Assembly (NCBI GenBank): GCA_964567485.1
Contig: CAZMMX010000002.1
Span: 1 to 64,000 of the forward strand
Direction: 5' to 3'
Source: UBA1413 sp964567485
GTDB taxonomy: Bacteria; Bacteroidota; Bacteroidia; Bacteroidales; Prolixibacteraceae
DNA length: 64,000 nt
Position 1 is the first letter of the stretch. Each line of letters begins with the position of its first letter. Positions 62,233 to 64,000 of this stretch are shown one piece after another. The position numbers were made by a program, and so were the translations under genes. The notes below the pieces were generated by a model. That model did not search any database, was not told the origin of the DNA, and was given only the letters and a program-made list of their open reading frames with translations.

Positions 62233-62724
62233 ATGCGAACCATCAGGATAGATCATCGTGAGGAGATCGATCAGATTATCAAGTCGTGCAAAACCTGTTT
62301 TGTGGCCATGAGCGACGGGGATCAGCCTTATGTACTCCCCCTGAATTTTGCCCTTGACGGTGACACGGTCATTCTCCATTCTGCACAGTCGGGGCGTATG
62401 TGGGAGACCCTGAAGAGGAATCCGAAGGTATGCATCAACTGGACTTTGGGGGAGGAGATTGTTTGGCAGGATCTGCCGGTGGGGTGTAGTTACCGGGTGA
62501 AATCGGCTTCTGTGGTTGTGGAAGGGGTTGCGGAATTCGTGGAGGATTATGGGGCTAAATTGCGGTGTATGGAGTTGATCATGGCACAATACAGCGATCT
62601 CTCTTTCAGTTTCAGTGAGCCTTCGATCCGTAATGTGGGGGTGATCAGGGTCAGGATCAGCCATATTTCGGCGCGCCGCTTTGGCGCCAGGGCCGTCACT
62701 CCCTGGCGCAAACCTGAGGAATAG
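62233..62724 (+). CDS. PNPOx-fold flavin-binding protein (NimA-like)
   Basis: 163 residues. CFVAMSDGDQPYVLPLNFALDGDTVILHSAQSGRMWETLKRNPKVCINW is the split-barrel flavin-binding core of the pyridoxamine 5'-phosphate oxidase-like family. It is closest to the small Bacteroidetes proteins related to the nitroimidazole reductase NimA. A strong Shine-Dalgarno-like AGGAAGGAG lies just before the ATG, which is unusual for this phylum. Substrate unknown. Confidence 0.88.
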   Translation: MRTIRIDHREEIDQIIKSCKTCFVAMSDGDQPYVLPLNFALDGDTVILHSAQSGRMWETLKRNPKVCINWTLGEEIVWQDLPVGCSYRVKSASVVVEGVAEFVEDYGAKLRCMELIMAQYSDLSFSFSEPSIRNVGVIRVRISHISARRFGARAVTPWRKPEE

Positions 62725-62769
62725 GGAACTGCCGGCCTTTTTTGATTGTTGAATAGTAATGCGTAGCAC

Positions 62770-63828
62770 ATGATATTTGTCACCGGAGGAACCGGGCTGG
62801 TAGGAAGCCATCTCTTGCTGTCGCTGGTCAGGAAGTTTGGAAGGGTCAGGGCCCTGAAAAGGAAAAGCAGCGATACCCAAGAGGTGAGAAAGCTCTTCTC
62901 GTGGTACAGCGGGGATGCGTGGGCTCTTTTCGACCTTATTGAATGGGTCGATGGTGATATTCTCGACATTTACTCTCTGGAGCCCCTTCTCGAAGGGGTG
63001 GAAACGGTTTATCACTGTGCTGCGGTGGTCTCCTTTGACAGCAGGAAGAGGAGTGAGATGATCCACTACAATGTTGAGGGGACGGCTCATCTGGTAGATG
63101 CTGCTCTGGCTTGCGGGGTGAAGCGGATTTGTCATGTCAGTTCCAATTCGGCACTGGGGAGCAGTAGTAACGGAACTCCGGTCACCGAGGAGACCAGTTG
63201 GGTGCCATCGCGAAAAAATACGGGGTATTCCGAGAGTAAGTTTTTTTCGGAGGCTGAGATTTGGCGGGGGATGGAGGAAGGCCTAGGGGCGGTGGTCGTC
63301 AATCCCTCGATCATCGTGGGGCCCGGAAAATGGGGTTCCGGGAGCACCTCTTTTTTTCCTGCCGTGGATAGGGGATTACGTTTTTATCCTGGTGGAAAGA
63401 CCGGTTATGTGGATGTGCGGGATGTGGTGGATGCCATCATGTTGCTCACCTCAGACGACTATTTTGCACAAGCGTGTGGTCGCCGGTACCTGATCAGTGC
63501 TGAAAACATCAGTTACCGTGATTTTTTTGGGGCGGTCGCCGATGCCCTGGGGAAACCGCGCCCTGCCATCAGGGCGACGACGCTGATGCTGGAGGGGGCC
63601 TGGCGGGCTTCCGCTCTTTTGTCCCTCCTTACCGGGCGATCGCCCCTGGTTTCCCGGGAAACCGCCGCCAGTGGACGTAAGGAAACCTGTTACGACGGCT
63701 CTGCCATTACCCGGCTCTTCGGATTCTCCTACCGGCCCATCTCAGAGGCCATCCAAAATACCGCTGGCTGCTATCTGCGTGACCTCAGGGCCTCATCGGT
63801 CACGAGTGGAAAACCAGCAGGGGAATAG
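62770..63828 (+). CDS. NAD-dependent epimerase/dehydratase family protein
   Basis: 352 residues of the extended short-chain dehydrogenase fold. The nucleotide motif is MIFVTGGTGLVGSHLL, VYHCAAVVSF follows, and the catalytic YxxxK is GYSESKF (Tyr and Lys present). PSIIVGPGKWGSGSTSFFP is typical of dihydroflavonol-4-reductase/3-beta-HSD-like members. Substrate cannot be assigned. The 3' end overlaps the convergent stress-protein gene by 29 bases. Confidence 0.9.
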   Translation: MIFVTGGTGLVGSHLLLSLVRKFGRVRALKRKSSDTQEVRKLFSWYSGDAWALFDLIEWVDGDILDIYSLEPLLEGVETVYHCAAVVSFDSRKRSEMIHYNVEGTAHLVDAALACGVKRICHVSSNSALGSSSNGTPVTEETSWVPSRKNTGYSESKFFSEAEIWRGMEEGLGAVVVNPSIIVGPGKWGSGSTSFFPAVDRGLRFYPGGKTGYVDVRDVVDAIMLLTSDDYFAQACGRRYLISAENISYRDFFGAVADALGKPRPAIRATTLMLEGAWRASALLSLLTGRSPLVSRETAASGRKETCYDGSAITRLFGFSYRPISEAIQNTAGCYLRDLRASSVTSGKPAGE

Positions 63829-64000
63829 TGGTGTGAAACAGCATCTTATGGGCGATACTCGGGTTAAAGATCCGCGCCAGCATGTTTCTTTTCCGGGTGG
63901 TCAGGGCAATAATGTCAATTTGGTGTTCCGTGATGAATTTGTCGAGTTCTCCCAGGATATCCTCTCCGATGATCAGTTGACAATCAAATTCCTTTCCGGT
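63800..64000 (-). CDS. Universal stress protein (UspA family), C-terminal end
   Basis: The minus strand is open from the window edge to a TGA at 63802-63800, giving 66 residues that end with DIIALTTRKRNMLARIFNPSIAHKMLFHTTIPLLVFHS (shown as its key parts: IALTTRKR and HTTIPLLVF). This is the usual UspA C-terminal nucleotide-binding segment and last strand. The start lies beyond the window. It overlaps the end of the epimerase gene. Confidence 0.8.
   Translation of the reverse strand, partial: TGKEFDCQLIIGEDILGELDKFITEHQIDIIALTTRKRNMLARIFNPSIAHKMLFHTTIPLLVFHS

Overview
The window reads as a chromosomal segment of a member of the Bacteroidota, probably of the Bacteroidales/Marinilabiliales type. 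The evidence is a SusD-family C-terminus, two TonB-dependent receptors with N-terminal carboxypeptidase-like regulatory domains, the type IX secretion protein PorZ, signal peptides whose mature protein starts with Gln, a plant-type glutaminyl cyclase, and repeated matches to the Bacteroidetes -7 promoter element TAnnTTTG just upstream of genes. Three runs of exactly 100 N (6131-6230, 19307-19406, 58116-58215) look like scaffold joins of unknown true length. Two of them touch short tandem repeats and one cuts through two genes. No rRNA, tRNA, CRISPR array, phage or insertion sequence was recognised.

Layout. 0-6.1 kb: the end of a polysaccharide-utilisation locus (SusD C-terminus, CE1-type esterase, GH127 arabinofuranosidase), then a C69 peptidase. 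6.3-14.5 kb: Gfo/Idh/MocA oxidoreductase, a MEMO1-AMMECR1 fusion, an aminotransferase-fold protein lacking the catalytic lysine, and a recO-porZ-rdgB run. 14.7-20.1 kb: ArsR regulator, NhaA antiporter, polyprenyl diphosphate synthase, a deoC-mazG-dtd operon cut by a gap, and a partial periplasmic protein. 20.1-29.3 kb: TonB receptor, lipoate ligase, a PadR-PspC pair and a large Oar-like TonB receptor. 29.6-36 kb: dnaG, an outer-membrane barrel, ubiX, a stand-alone acyl carrier protein, a GNAT enzyme, a cyclophilin lipoprotein and trpS. 36.2-39 kb: ECF sigma factor, membrane protein with a duplicated N-terminal domain, and an outer-membrane barrel with a repeat-rich N-terminus. 39.1-47.6 kb: peptidase E, amidohydrolase lipoprotein, propeller lipoprotein, rrf2-hemW, rpiB, a flippase and glutaminyl cyclase. 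47.6-57.9 kb: ruvB, a lone receiver protein, then a tight co-directional cluster DUF4175-like / anti-sigma-type ATPase / ybeY / mnmG / apt / uvrC. 58.4-64 kb: rsgA, tdh, a LolC/E-type permease, rbfA, a PNPOx-fold protein, an epimerase and the end of a universal stress protein.

How the genes fit together. The first 4 kb plausibly act on arabinose-bearing plant polysaccharide. PorZ, the Q-leading exported proteins and the glutaminyl cyclase lipoprotein are parts of one envelope export and maturation theme. The 49.4-57.9 kb cluster joins an undescribed membrane coiled-coil protein and an RsbW-like ATPase, by overlapping reading frames, to conserved RNA and DNA maintenance genes; it is the best candidate here for unexplained biology. 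The other strong oddity is the lysine-less aminotransferase at 9551-10711. By eye the sequence from about 46.5 to 57.5 kb is more AT-rich than the rest.
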